64,000 nucleotides of DNA, taken from assembly GCF_024362695.1 (NCBI RefSeq), contig NC_065420.1, forward strand, positions 7,471,920 to 7,535,919. Reading direction: 5' to 3'. The notes below the pieces were generated by a model that worked only from the letters and a program-made list of their open reading frames with translations, was not told where the DNA came from and did no database searches. Each line of letters starts with the position of its first letter. Within the stretch, counting starts at the first letter, position 1. The DNA comes from Pectinophora gossypiella. Its lineage: Eukaryota > Arthropoda > Insecta > Lepidoptera > Gelechiidae. A program made the translations under genes and the position numbers. Below are positions 1 through 11,413 of this stretch, piece by piece.

Positions 1-254
1 TTAAGTCGTAAAGCCCACAGTTCATTTATTAACTAAACCCCATTCTTTAAGTATTTTGTCTGTAAACCTGGGCCCTAGGTTAAGACACATAATTGTGATA
101 ATTAATACTTAAGTTATAAAAGTGATACCCCATGTCACTTCATGACGTCGATCGACTGTACGACATGCATGGGATGAAATAAAGAAAAAAAATATTTTCG
201 TATGTGAATTTAAAATATTGTATTTGTAGAGTCGACCATAGGATACGTATCATC

Positions 255-332
255 ATCATCAGCCGTACGACGCCCACTGCTGGGCATACGCCTCCCCCAA
301 GGATCTCCACGACGATCGGTCCTGCGCTGCCA
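255..332 (-). repeat. RTE-type 3'-end fragment
   Basis: CCCACTGCTGGGCATACGCC, CCCCCAAGGATCTCCACGAC and GATCGGTCCTGCGCTGCC are a common lepidopteran RTE/SINE 3' motif, here read in reverse. Confidence 0.4.
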
Positions 333-735
333 GTACTTAGTATTTGTACCGTCGATTTCGTAAATCGGTTGTATCATAAGATATTAAACTAGTTTTTGTG
401 AACTTTTTACTAGATACAAATAAAAGCAATGGTAAGAATAATCAGTAGTTATGTAGACGCAAAACATAATCATATATTCGATACTTAATTACATCTTTGG
501 ATTTGGTAAACAAAAACTAGCTAAAACAATTAAGTAAAACTTGTTTTTAAACAATTACGTATTCAATTAAGATTACGTGCCATTTAGTTGCCTCCTAACG
601 GAATATTAAGTATCTATTAATGTGAGTCTATTTCGTAGATTTTTCAATCATTTTGAATAATTTCGATGTTTTGAAACTTACTTATAGGTATTTATTTAAT
701 AAGCGATATATATTTATAAAATAAGCGTGTTTTTG

Positions 736-1070
736 AGCCTTGCTAGCTTAGTTGGTAGGACACTTGCCTCTCACTTTTAGGTCTCAGGTTCGAATCCAGC
801 ACAGACCTAAACCAATGATTGTCGAATTCATGTTTGGATCATAAATGATTATCACGTGCTCAGCGGGGAAGGAAAACATCGTGAGGAGAAATTCCCGAGA
901 AATGCATTTTCGGAGGTATGTAACCCTAACCTGTATTGTACTGGCTTTCCCTTCGTGGGTGGGAAGGACAGACAGGCAGTCGCTTCTGTAAAAAACCGGA
1001 CCTGTCAAATCTTCAGGTTAGGTAAGCAGACCCTGTGAAAAACGGGATAATGCTAGGGAGATGATGATGT
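736..1070 (+). mobile_element. tRNA-derived SINE, family A
   Basis: The head GCTAGCTTAGTTGG (A-box-like) and GGTTCGAATCC (B box) is followed by the family body (CCAATGATTGTCGAATTCAT, GAGAAATGCATTTTCGGAGG, ACCGGACCTGTCAAATCTTC) and the tail GCTAGGGAGATGATGATG. Full length, about 335 bp; other copies are at 7581-7913 and 31776-32331. Confidence 0.8.
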
Positions 1071-1759
1071 GTTTTTTAAGATGAATAGAAGAGGAATATA
1101 TTATGTTGCCGACTCCACTTTGAGTATGATAAGAGCAGGAGGATGGTGAATATTGCTTTTATAGGATTTTCCATATAGATAAGTAACAGTCTCTCAGCAA
1201 CTAATATTATGTAAGTAGGTACCTAAATGATATCATAACATATTTTTTAACAAATATTTATGGCTGACCGCTGACGACTTCTTATTTTAGTAAGTCAAAA
1301 ACAATAGTAATACGAAAGGATGAACAGGATGTACTTACTACAGAATAAAGATGTTAATAATACATGTTACGTATAAGTAAGGGCATAGAGTTGAAGGTTG
1401 ACAAAAGTCATTGAAAATGCCTGTGCCAAGCTCTCAAATTATGTCATAGACAATGAATATGCAAAAAAAACAATGTACAGATACATTTGTACTTCAATTC
1501 CATTATTATCAGCAAATAAATTCGTGTAGATTACGTTAGTATTATATGATCTGTGGTGTAGATAAATGATGGCACGTAAAATAAAAATCAAGAAATGGTA
1601 TCACAGATAGGGATTTATTTTCTTATAAGTATCACAAAATACTTGAACTGTTGATACATCGTAGTTAGTCTATAATCACATACTCTGCTTATCTCCAATT
1701 TGAGGAACTTCGGTCTTAAGACCTTATGAGTTTGGGCTTAAGACCAATTGATTTTGGAC
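1071..1759. other. CSP-a 3' flank, no gene seen
   Basis: AT-rich sequence between a SINE and the CSP-a stop. Three near-repeats of GACTTAAG/GTCTTAAG occur at 1710-1763, just beyond the stop. No polyadenylation signal stands out on the minus strand close to the stop. Confidence 0.4.
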
Positions 1760-3340
1760 TTAAGCCTTGAGGGTTTTGAGTTCATCTTCGTACTTCTGGG
1801 TGTATTTGCGCTGGGGGTCGTATTTGGCGGTAAGCTGGCTCCAGTAGTCGGCCTCGTTGTTGATCAGGTGGCGGAGGACTTGACGCGTCTTCGTCTTCTG
1901 GACCTCAGTACACTTGGCGCAGTAGTTCTCAAGGGCTTCCCTGATGTGGGCTGGAAATAAAATGGATTGTTGTAATTATTATTATTGCGTATGGCAGATA
2001 AAAATTAAATATCCTGCGTGGATCATATATCCAGCTGAAGCTCCCCTAATCAAGTCTCTGCCGCATCCGTCACACAATGCAGCTCGGCTATACCACCTGG
2101 GAACCGGTGCAGAGGGCACTCGTTCACTAAGTAAGATATGGTTTGATCCGGGTGGCCACATTCAGAGTATGGCGACTCCTTTAAGCCCCATTTATGTAGG
2201 CGATGATTTGACTTTCCATGGTTGGATAGATTCATTAGGGAATATTAACAGTGCAGTGCGGTGGATCGACAATGGAAGTGACATCCTTAATGGGCATTGC
2301 TCCATTGCTTCGAACTAGATGGTGTAATACAAATAACATATATGATTTCAATTAAGCTGAGTCGATAGGTCTCAGGAATCAGTACAATAATATAACATGA
2401 AAAAAGAGGATACTATTACTAGCCAATTACTTAGCACAAGGTTCATCCACCCTGTGTGAAGCAACTCAAATATCAATGTGCTTAGACAAAAAGCCTAAAA
2501 TTACTTGACGTACTACTCTACAACTCGCAGAGATATATAAATAAACTTGACATCAAGCTATAACAGTTAAAAATAATGTTACTGTCGTAACTTTGCGACA
2601 CATTATCTGTTAAATATGTAAAATAAAACTATGTTAAACATCGCGTCTTAAAATAGTAGAAACCCAGCTGTATGACTTTCTACCAGACCAAATACTTAAA
2701 AGGCAAAAAAATAAGGGATGTCAATATTTATCAAATCTATTGAGAGTGAAGCGTTTGACCCCTTTTCAGAAAACCGACCACCTGGTTATAGGATGATAAG
2801 GATACTTAATCTGGTAGTTTGAATAGACTCCGAATCCAAGTGAAATAATATAAGAAAACGCCATCGCGTCCGCGTATCAATGTGAATAAGTAGTAAATAA
2901 TGTTTTTTTTTAATAGCACTTCTCCGCGTTTATTGGATATTCGCAAGGATACGAGTAGGAGGAAGATTCGATGGTATAATGTTTAACACGCTCGTCCCGG
3001 TTTGACAAGAGCTCAGTCAGAATGATCTAAAAAGTAGTGTTGCTGGAATTAGGCACCCTCGGGCCTGTTGTCATAAATTTTGTCCACCCAGTGAAATCCA
3101 TATGCGACAAAATAATAAGTCATGTCAAAAAATGTATTGGCGTAACTTACATTTGAGCTCCTTGCCCTCAGGCGAGCACTTGCCCTGGTCGAGCACGCAC
3201 TTGATGTACGGGATGAGCAGCCGCTTGTTGCCGGTGATCTCTTCCACGTTAATGTTGTCGTAACGGTCGGTGTACTCCTCGTTGGGGCGGGCGGCGGCGA
3301 TTGCGGCCAGGGCCAGGACGCAGACGATGAAGGTCTTCAT
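1760..3340 (-). CDS. CSP: Chemosensory protein (CSP-a), two coding exons
   Basis: Small secreted OS-D/CSP-family protein; such proteins are soluble helical carriers of hydrophobic ligands in sensillar lymph and other tissues. Exon 1 is 3340-3151, with a GTAAGT donor at 3150-3145. Exon 2 is 1950-1760, after a CAG acceptor at 1953-1951. The join is phase 1, directly after the Lys of GKELK, the classical CSP intron position. The product is 126 aa. A hydrophobic signal peptide (about residues 1-17) is followed by EYTDRYDNINVEEI and four cysteines spaced C-X6-C-X18-C-X2-C (KCVLDQGKC ... YCAKC), then HLINNEADYW and KYDPQRKY. Length and motifs are normal for the family. The 1200-bp intron holds a retroelement remnant. 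It is closely similar to CSP-b on the same strand. The family assignment is certain; the ligand is unknown. Confidence 0.96.
2020..2330 (-). pseudogene. Non-LTR retrotransposon ORF2 C-terminal remnant in the CSP-a intron
   Basis: The minus-strand translation reads HKWGLKESPYSECGHPDQT then YLVNECPLHRFPGGIAELH, the Cys/His-rich tail (C-x-CG ... T ... CPL) seen after the reverse transcriptase domain in insect non-LTR ORF2 proteins. Only about 60 residues remain open, with no start, so it is dead debris inside the CSP-a intron. Confidence 0.65.
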
Positions 3341-3352
3341 GTTTGGCTAAAG
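3151..3352 (-). other. CSP-a exon with translation start and proposed 5' UTR acceptor
   Basis: On the minus strand TTCCAG (CAG at 3355-3353) precedes CTTTAGCCAAAC and the ATG at 3340-3338. This would be the acceptor of a 5' UTR intron whose donor (AAA|GTAAGT) lies at 3739/3738. Inferred from splice consensus only. Confidence 0.45.
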
Positions 3353-3738
3353 CTGGAACATGTAAGTGGAATTGTTGGAATGGCCTATTTCTATGATGAG
3401 AAAAACAGCAGACAATATGTCGGTTGGAAAAGAAGTTTAAATTTTCAGGGCGTGAAATATTGTTTTTTACTAAATAAGTAATCGAATATAAAAAATTGGA
3501 AAAAAAGATTTAGTTCAGTTATAGGAATGAAGAAAGTTTTATACATTCTTAAAATAAAATATGATTTCGTTGGACGTAGCTTAAAATTTTAAATAAAAAC
3601 AAACTTTACTGAGAGAAATGTCGTTGTAACATAAAAAAACCAGTATTTATTTCAACACTAGTTGGCCAACTGTCTAGTTGTGAAGCAACTCACTCAGCTT
3701 TCCAACGCAACTATTCCCGTAATGTAACTCGCACTTAC

Positions 3739-3832
3739 TTTAGAGAGTCCTTTAAAGTATTTTTTCACGTGTGCTCACTTCGGCTAGTGGCGGTTGATTA
3801 TGGTTCTCAGTCGAGTAAGTCTTATTTATATA
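3739..3832 (-). promoter_or_regulatory. Proposed CSP-a promoter and non-coding leader exon
   Basis: A TATA box, TATATAAATA on the minus strand (3832-3823), is followed about 85 nt downstream by a consensus donor GTAAGT (3738-3733). Transcription would start near 3800, giving a leader exon of about 60 nt spliced to the ATG exon. The same layout can be drawn for CSP-b and CSP-c. Start site and splicing are inferred. Confidence 0.45.
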
Positions 3833-4737
3833 GGCGATCAACTGGATCATCGGCTCCCAAGCTCCTGTGGAAAAATAAAAACTGGTTTTCTACTTCTCTG
3901 AACTCGTATTTAAATTTGCTTAGAAACGTGGAACATTTTGCTTGCGCGGTCGTCAGTATGACGCGTGACGCGACCAACCTACGCGCACATTGATTTGATA
4001 ACAAGCTCTAATTAATTGGGAATTACCTCCTTGTCACTAACGACGCTTTCTTCGGGGAAAAAAGCTTAAAAGTACTTACGTAACAACTTACTTATAAATT
4101 ATTGATTTCCAAAAAAACCAATGCCTACAATTTATTAGTTCGTTTTCGTATTATTTAAACTTTCCGTTATTTAATTAGTTTCCGAGAACTTGTACTCGTA
4201 AACAAGTAACTGACGTCGCTGTTTGAATTTTATCTCTGTGCACTATCTTTTCCATTCTCGCGTGAGTTGTAATAGGAAAACACAATATTTTCGCACTCAA
4301 TCGATAAGTTTGCAGTACGCATGTGTCGTGCTATTTACTGATTACAAGCTCAGGATATTAATTTCAACAACGTCTTTTATTATGCTACTATCGATTCGTT
4401 TCAATATTCATGCAACGCAGGGTAGTTTCTGAATATTTTATTCTACATGTTTCATTTGAACTTAAAAGATTTTCTTACTAGTAAGTACTTAATCGAATAA
4501 TGCGTGTATTTATAAACAAATAACTCTGTGATAAATTATGTAAATAGCGCCTGTACAATATCCAAAATTTGTATTTGTTGTGTTTATTGCCACTACGACC
4601 ACAAGCCCATCATCTAAACAAAAAACAAACCTATAAAATTATGTTTAGGTAAGTACTTTTGGAGAATATATTTTTTTAAATAAAACTATTTGAAATTTCA
4701 TTGTAAAAATACAGAAGATACTACTTTTTAACTTAAT

Positions 4738-5035
4738 TCATTGCGGCGCCAACAGATATCCCATTGCTAGGCAAAAGCCACCCCCCTGTCTTGGGCATCG
4801 TTGTGCCAGGTGTTCTGGAAGGCGTTTAGCTCGTCCCTCCATCGTCGTCGTAGTCTGCCTCGACGTCAACGACCTTTTGGGGTCCAATCAGATGTATCAT
4901 ACGGCAGACATGTCCCGCCCATTCCCACTTCAGTTTAGCGCATTTTTCACTAACATCTGCTAGTTGAGTTATGGAGCGCAGTGTCGTGTTTCTATCGCAA
5001 TTGATCAGTTGAACACCTAACATGCTGCATGGGTA
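4738..5035 (-). pseudogene. RTE-type ORF2 remnant
   Basis: The minus strand encodes MLGVQLINCDRNTTLRSITQ and LKWEWAGHVCRM, the region after the RT domain in RTE-like ORF2, then decays. It corresponds to part of the longer copy at 11414-12007. Confidence 0.7.
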
Positions 5036-5692
5036 ATATGCACATGTATAATACAGGGCTCTTATTTTTTTTTACAAAATATTCTATCTAAGTAGTTTAT
5101 CTGCCTTTGTCTATAGCCATGTTTTATTAGGTAAATAAATATGAATTATAAATAGAAAATCAGATAGTAACAGATGCTCAAGAATTGAGAATAGTCAAAA
5201 CTTCAGATAGTAGGCGGGTATGTAAGTGAAACAGGTTTTCTACGCAAAAAAAATGGCGTGGTGGCATAGAATAAGGAATAATACTACGTAGTGCTGGTTA
5301 GTAACTTCTTTGAAATAATATTTCGTGTTTGAAAATGAAACTTAACTATTAGAACATTTGATTTATGTTTAAGTTTAGGCATACTATTTTCTATGCTGCT
5401 TGGTGCTCGATGTAAACAAAATTAATATAGAACTGGTTTTGTAACGTAACTCCAAGCACGGCCTACACCAGGTCTACGAGTTCTATTTTGTGTATTCTCA
5501 TAATCCAAGGTCTAGGGCGAATATTCAATTGTGTTCATATCTCAGTATCTGTTACTTTGTTTCTATGATATCATCAGAAGGGAAATACATAATAACCTTT
5601 ACAGTTACGTAAATAGAAATAGAGATGAAGCTCATCGCCTAATTGCCCTTGTCGATTAGTAACGATATTCTAGTAATTAAAAACTGTACTAA

Positions 5693-5860
5693 CAGCCTCT
5701 GTGGTCTAGAGGTTAGAGCGTTGACCTCACAATCTGGAGGTACGGGTTTGATGCCCGATAGGACATTGTCGAAATCACTTTGTGAGACTGTCATTTGTTT
5801 GGTAAGGACATTGTACGCTTGAATCACCTGATTGTCCGAAAAAAGTAAGATGATTCCTTA
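5693..5860 (+). mobile_element. tRNA-derived SINE, family B (3'-truncated)
   Basis: CAGCCTCTGTGGTCTAGAGG and a degenerate B box GGTTTGATGCC, then CATTGTCGAAATCACTTTGT and the body up to AAGATGATTCC. Confidence 0.72.
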
Positions 5861-6023
5861 TATCAGACATTGTTATAATTTTAAGTATATTTTACGTATC
5901 AAACACCGAGAGAGATAATTCAGCTCATGAATCTTAGTTCACTTTAAGTGAATTTTTCCGTGGTAAAATTTACGATCGTTTTTTATTTGTTTTTTTTTTT
6001 TAATATTTTCCATTATATACTTT

Positions 6024-6120
6024 AGCGATGGAAAATTCCACTTGATATCAGCTCAGAATTATTGTCTGAATCATCCCTGAAATTTTTCGTTACGGTGTCA
6101 CTAACACTCTGTATAGGATT
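6024..6120 (-). repeat. GTTAGTGACATCGTAACGAA MITE family, half copy
   Basis: GATGGAAAATTCCACTTGAT, GTCTGAATCATCCCTGAAAT and CGTTACGGTGTCACTAACAC form one arm of the palindromic family seen complete at 36286-36543. Confidence 0.65.
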
Positions 6121-6247
6121 TATATTAAGCAAAAAAATATTCACATCCGTAATTTTATAGCTAATTGCGTAAGTACGTGGGAATTATTTTAAATAAGGAA
6201 TTTCAAGTTAGACAAGTAATTAGACCTAGCTGCAGTAAAAACTCTAA

Positions 6248-6482
6248 TTTAAAAACCGACCATGTGCACGTGTCCGTATCACTCACTGACTATGCAAATA
6301 ACAGTAGGTACACAAATTTCATATTACGTACCTGTTGACATTATTAATATCAAGCAAAAAAGGTAAAAAAAATGCATGGGCTCCCAAACAACAAACGTAA
6401 TTTTTTTGCCTTGTTGTTTACCAAGTCAATGGTACGGAACCCTTCGTGTGGAATTCCGGCGCGCACTTGGCCCGTTTTTTTA
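6248..6482 (+). repeat. Dispersed repeat with AAAAACCGACC and TACGGAACCCTTCGTG ends
   Basis: TTAAAAACCGACCATGTGCA at one end and GGTACGGAACCCTTCGTGTG and GCGCGCACTTGGCCCGTTTT at the other resemble a widespread insect repeat. The class is uncertain. Confidence 0.4.
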
Positions 6483-6661
6483 GGTGACGATGACGTTCGG
6501 CGAAAGGTCATTGGTCACCTACAGTATAATTTGGTATAAAAAATATTCTAGCTATATGGTCTGTTTTCTGACGTCTTCTAAATTATGCTTTTCATACCGA
6601 AATCGAATTGGATATATGAGTCAGAGAAAGAATAAAGTTTTATACTTTTATTATAACATTA

Positions 6662-6748
6662 CCGGGTGAGAGCTAACAGCGCATCCCCATTTGTCCGGCC
6701 AAGTAGTCCGGCAAATCTACAATACGACTTGACAAAAATAAAAGGTTG
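6662..6748 (+). repeat. CCGGGTGAGA-family 3' fragment
   Basis: CCGGGTGAGAGCTAACAGCG and CATTTGTCCGGCCAAGTAGT, then AAATCTACAATACGACTTGA and an A-rich end. Confidence 0.55.
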
Positions 6749-6953
6749 TATGCATGTTTTAGGTAGATAACTGGGCCAACTATGAATTATAAAATGCACA
6801 TTTAAAAGAAGATATAACATAACATAAGTTCACGATCATACTCCAATTGGGGTAGTCAGAGCATCACACCATCAAGCTTTCTGTTTTTATGTGTATGTGT
6901 GTTTGTTTCTGCTAGCAATATAATATAAAGAAAACAGTCGCTGTTATCTTTTT

Positions 6954-7308
6954 AACAGCCTCCGTGGTCTAACAGCCTCCGTGGTCTAGTGGTTAGAGCG
7001 TTAGGCTCACGATCTGGAGATCCGGGTTCGATTCCCAATGGGGACATCGTCGAAATCACTTTTTGAAACTGTCCTTTGTTTGGTAAGAACTTTTCAGGCT
7101 TGAATCACCTGATTGTTCGAAAAAGTAACATGATTCCGTGCTTCGAAGGGCACGTTAAGCCGTTGGTCCCGGCTATTAGCCGTAAAAAACACCTCTACCA
7201 ACCCGCATTGGAGCAGCGTGGTGGAGTATGCTCCATACCCCCTCCGGTTGATTGAGGGGAGGCCTGTGCCCAGTAGTAGGACGTATATAGGCTGTTTATG
7301 TATGTATG
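6954..7308 (+). mobile_element. tRNA-derived SINE, family B, with duplicated head
   Basis: The first 17 bp (AACAGCCTCCGTGGTCT) occur twice in tandem (6954-6970, 6971-6987). B box GGTTCGATTCC follows, then the body and the tail GGAGGCCTGTGCCCAGTAGT and GGCTGTTTATGTATG. Confidence 0.8.
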
Positions 7309-7406
7309 TTTGTTATCTTTTTAACTTATTTGGTAACATTGGGTGCGATGGACCACGTTTATAATCCAGTAAGTATGTAAATCTACAATAAGTCATGTCA
7401 ATAACA

Positions 7407-7408
7407 CC

Positions 7409-7439
<31 letters not shown>

Positions 7440-7451
7440 ACACACACACAC
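7407..7451. repeat. Microsatellite C19 then (CA)n
   Basis: Nineteen C at 7407-7425 followed by about 13 CA units to 7451. The minus strand is a G19 run. Confidence 0.95.
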
Positions 7452-7580
7452 CACGGTTATTGATAACGTCGCAACTAAGTCTTCCATATACAAAAGTACC
7501 TACTCGTATATATTTGATTAGATTGTGCTGTAACCTAATATTTTTAATAAAGATCGATCTACACTCTAAAATAATATACC

Positions 7581-7913
7581 CATCATCACCCTAGCATATC
7601 CTGTTTTTCACAGGGTCCACTTACCTAACCTGAAGATTTGACAGGTCTGGTTTTTACAGAAGCAACTGCCTGTCTGACCTTCCAACCTGTGAAGGGAAAT
7701 CCAGCCCAATACAGTTTAGGTCACATACCTCCAAAAATACATTTCTCGGGAATGTGGGTTTCCTCACGATGTTTTCCTTCACCGCTGAGCACGTGATAAT
7801 CATTTATGATCCAAACGTGAATTCAACAACAAATTCGACAATCATTGGTTTAGGCCTGTGCTGGATTCGAACCTGCAACTTCAAGCGTTCTACTAACTGG
7901 GCTACCACGGCTG
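7581..7913 (-). mobile_element. tRNA-derived SINE, family A
   Basis: Reverse-orientation full-length copy. The head at the right end reads GGTAGCCCAGTTAGTAGAAC and GGTTCGAATCCAGCACAGG on the minus strand; the tail at the left is CATCATCACCCTAGCAT. Confidence 0.78.
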
Positions 7914-8141
7914 CTAACATAACATACTGAATAACATATTTAATAATCATAAGCTGCCTATTCCACGTAACGATCAAACTGGATATAAGTAATTGCTTTT
8001 AGTTTGCGTCAATCGAACAACAATAAGTTTTTGCAGAAGTGACATTAATTTGTGATTTGATTATCTACGAGTAGTAGACACCATAAAAACTTGTTGATGC
8101 TTTTTGTAAACTATACCTTACATACTTACAACAACTTACAA

Positions 8142-8465
8142 CGGCCTCTGTGGTCCAGTGGTTGAGCGTTAGGCTCACGGTCCGGAGGTCCCGGGTGCGA
8201 ATTCCGGTGGGGAAATATCACAAAAATTACTTTGTGATCCCTAGTTTGGTTATGACATTACAGGCTGATCACCTTAGTGTTCGAAAGTAAGATGATCCGT
8301 GCTTCGAAAGGCACGTTAAGCCGTTGGTCCCAGTTACTACTTACTGATGTAAGTAAATAGTCGTTACATGAGCCATGTCAGGCCTTCGTCGGTTCGATAG
8401 TAACCCTGACACCAGGATTGATGAGGTTGGTAATCCACCTCACAACCCACACGAGAGAAGAAGAA
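8142..8465 (+). mobile_element. tRNA-derived SINE, family B
   Basis: CGGCCTCTGTGGTCCAGTGG and GGTCCCGGGTGCGAATTCC, then the body (AAGATGATCCGTGCTTCGAA, GGCACGTTAAGCC) and the tail GTAATCCACCTCACAACCCA. Confidence 0.8.
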
Positions 8466-8642
8466 CAACTTATAATTTACATGTTCATTTGAGAGCCTTC
8501 AGTGCACTCCACTTGTCCGGCTAGATACTAAAAAACATTCAAAGTAAATGTTCAACAAATGACGTCAAAAAAATATCCGCCTAAAAGGAAAAGAACGGAT
8601 AATCTCTAGGCAAAAAATATATGTGGAACACACGTAAATTTT

Positions 8643-8874
8643 AATTTTGGCTTAGGAGATATCTCGTCCCAGTCTTAAACTGGGCCCAGGGACGAGTTTG
8701 CCCTTTTCTAATTTGATAGTGGGTAACTGGGCCCACTATGATTCAGTTGTTGGGACGATTATACCATTGATTATTTTCTAGGGGATTTTAGGCCCTACGT
8801 GATGCTGCCTCGAACAATGGGAAATAAGACACAGTTTAAGACTGGGACGAGATGTCCCTTAAGCCTAAAATTGG
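8643..8874. mobile_element. MITE with ~40-bp terminal inverted repeats
   Basis: TTTTGGCTTAGGAGATATCT...CGTCCCAGTCTTAAACTG on the left returns as the reverse complement on the right (CAGTTTAAGACTGGGACGAG ... AAGCCTAAAA). About 230 bp, non-coding. Confidence 0.65.
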
Positions 8875-9115
8875 CTTTGGCTTTGGCTTAGGCGGCTTTT
8901 GGCTTGGCTTAACAACTCTTCCTTGATATACAGCAACAACTTCCATGATATAGCAACCCTTGCAATATTCTACGTGCAGGATCGTTTGCGGATGTACATC
9001 AAATGGATTCCATACCAGCTTGATGCCTATTTCTCATACTTACTTACATTGTAAAATTAACAGTTGTCAATCATCCGTCCCTTTCATAGGTGTCTGCGAA
9101 ATCAGCCCCATTTTC

Positions 9116-9320
9116 TATCCAGTTCCAACTGGTCAAATCAGTTACTTTTTACTAAACGTCAAAACACAAAATTACTATAGTGACAAAATGTCCCACTTAT
9201 TATTACATTTTTCTGTATTAAAATTCGTAAAGAAAACGTTTTTTATCACCTTTAGATCTGTCTTTATTTAGTAATCAGAATGTCATAATTTATCTTTGAC
9301 CTAGAAAACTGCCCAATTAT
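9116..9320 (+). repeat. TTTTGACGTTTAGTAAAAGT MITE-like family, copy 1
   Basis: CCAACTGGTCAAATCAGTTA, CTTTTTACTAAACGTCAAAA and TTAGTAATCAGAATGTCATA then ATTTATCTTTGAC. Shared with 13977, 35430 and 48869. Confidence 0.65.
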
Positions 9321-9907
9321 AAAATGATCCCTGTCAAGTGTTAATACTGGAACATTCTGTATTCTACTCCTCGTCACAAGTAGTTATTTTAAGGGTAGGT
9401 ACCTAATTACTTTTGACTGAGGTATAATTTTCAGGTAAGTGCAATAGTACGTGTTGATTTATTTATTCGAATTTCAAATATTTGTTATAGGTAATAATTA
9501 CTTAACGAAATAAAAAAGGATATTACCTACTGTATTTTTGTGCAGATGTAATCTTGTTGACCTCAAATATTGACCTTGACATGTAGACGAAAGGCTGACG
9601 TAAAACAATTGTTTGGAATAAGTCACCGCAGTCGTAAGATGTTTTACGTAATTTTATTTATAAACAGTTACAAAAAATATATTTATTTGGTTCTCAAACA
9701 TATCTTTTACAATCTCTTATTATGGCACTAGAAACAAATTTAAACTTCAGGTACTTTCAGTTTTCGAGATTATTTGATATAAAATTAGTAATTTTTTTGT
9801 TCCTAAATGATTTTATAAGTAAATATTAAAAAAACCGGTTTTAAAACCGATAATTTTTCGGTTTACTACAGAGCTCCACAGGAGTTTGAATATTTTTCTT
9901 TTTTAAT

Positions 9908-11064
9908 TTAGCCTTGCATAGCTCTAAGATCCTTCTCGTACTTTTGTGTGAACTTGCGCTGCGGGTCGTACTTGGCGACGAGCTGGTTCCAGTAGTCGGA
10001 TTCGTTGTTGATCAGGTGTGTGAGCACTTTACGTGAGTTGCGCTTCTGGCTTTCCGTGCACTTGGCACAGTTTTGCTCCAGAGCCTCCCTGATGTGGGCT
10101 GGAAAAGGACAGATAGATAAATAATAACGTTTTAGCCTGCAGACACACAAAAATAGCAATTAAGTCTTCTTCTATCCTGTGTGGTATGAGGTGGATTACC
10201 AACCTCATCAATCCTGGTATCAGGGTTATTATTGAGCCGCCATAGACCCCTGACATGACTCATGTAGCGACTACGTACGTACATCAGTAAGAATTAACGA
10301 AACCACAGCTTAACGTGCCCTTCGAAGGCACGGATCATCTTACTTTCGGATAATCAAGTTATTTATTAAGTGAAACTGGTAAATACCTATTTTGTACGTA
10401 AGTATAGAATTAAATCTGTCGTGCATTCTGAGTAACAGTCAAATAAAGTATTTTCTATTCTAACAATTCTTAATTTTGCACTAAACAAGCTTTCGTTTTA
10501 GTTATCTTTACCTGCCGAACTTTTAACCCATCAATTCTATTGGCGAACTTCATTATGGGTTTCTGGATTTTATTTAGAGTCACTTTTCAGACCCCTACAA
10601 TACATTTCGTAATAGATGAGTGTTGTTATTAACCGACTTCAAAACAGAAGAAGGTTACCATTTTGACCCGTATGAATGTAATTACATAGTTTATTTCGAT
10701 TAGTATTGCCGTCTAGTTTCACTATGTTCAACTACACGTATCTTCTTCTATCGTGTGGGTTGTAACGACTACGTACTTACATCAGTAAGTAGTAACCGGG
10801 ACCAACGACTTAACGTGCCTTACAAAGCATGTACCCGGAAACTAAATGTATGATAAATCTTCATTTCCACTTACATTTGAGCTCCTTGCCCTCAGGCGAG
10901 CACTTGCCCTGGTCGAGCACGCACTTCATGTACGGGATGAGCAGGCGCCGGTTCTCCAAGATCTCATCCACGTTGACGTTGTCGAAGCGATCGGTGTACG
11001 CGCCGCCCTTCGCGCTTACCATCGCCACCAGGGCGAGCAGGCAGATCGCTACTACTGTATTCAT
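9908..11064 (-). CDS. CSP: Chemosensory protein (CSP-b), two coding exons
   Basis: OS-D/CSP-family secreted carrier protein. Exon 1 is 11064-10875 (donor GTAAGT 10874-10869). Exon 2 is 10098-9908 (acceptor CAG 10101-10099). The phase-1 junction after GKELK is the same as in CSP-a, and the product is again 126 aa. A signal peptide (about residues 1-18, MNTVVAICLLALVAMVSA) precedes YTDRFDNVNVDEIL, the cysteines C-X6-C-X18-C-X2-C (KCVLDQGKC ... NCAKC), HLINNESDYWNQL and KYDPQRKF. Protein, exon sizes and strand match CSP-a, so the two are a recent tandem duplicate pair. The 776-bp intron contains two SINE fragments. Nothing is missing. Confidence 0.96.
10167..10370 (-). mobile_element. SINE family B fragment in the CSP-b region
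   Basis: Tail and body in reverse orientation (GTGGATTACCAACCTCATCA, GGCACGGATCATCTTACTTT). The tRNA head is missing. It lies in the CSP-b intron. Confidence 0.7.
10740..10830 (-). mobile_element. SINE family B small fragment in the CSP-b intron
   Basis: TTCTATCGTGTGGGTTGTAA and ACTTAACGTGCCTTAC match the family B tail; internal sequence is deleted. Confidence 0.6.
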
Positions 11065-11204
11065 TCTGTAAATAAAAAACTATGTTCATATTATGGTGGG
11101 CCCCGGTGTTTCTTATTATCGTATTACCAACCATCACTTCACGTAACACAGTTAAATGGAAATCAACAATATGTCTTCTGCTTGAAAGTTTTTGTTTGAC
11201 TACA

Positions 11205-11292
11205 ATCTCACCTGGTGGTAAGTGACGATGTGGTCTAGGATGGATTACTTAACAAATACCTATTCACTCTAGCCTTGAAGACTCCCAGATTA
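11205..11292 (-). repeat. Fragment of the NLGVLKARVNR-tail retroelement
   Basis: Reverse-orientation match to 30950-31030 (CTACAATCTCACCTGGTGGT, ATTCACTCTAGCCTTGAAGA). In the CSP-b 5' intron. Confidence 0.5.
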
Positions 11293-11413
11293 TAACGTGT
11301 TTATGATTTTAATTTAAACATTAAGAAAATATAAATATATTTATGCCTAGCATTGTCTACCTATAGAAAATAATACATACATACACACACATAAGACCAT
11401 TAGAATACTATTA

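Noticed and set aside
784..1008. 74-codon minus-strand ORF and overlapping plus-strand ORF
   Set aside because: Entirely inside a family A SINE; non-coding.
6983..7050. Functional tRNA gene
   Set aside because: A and B boxes are present, but stems do not pair well and the sequence continues into a SINE body found in many copies.
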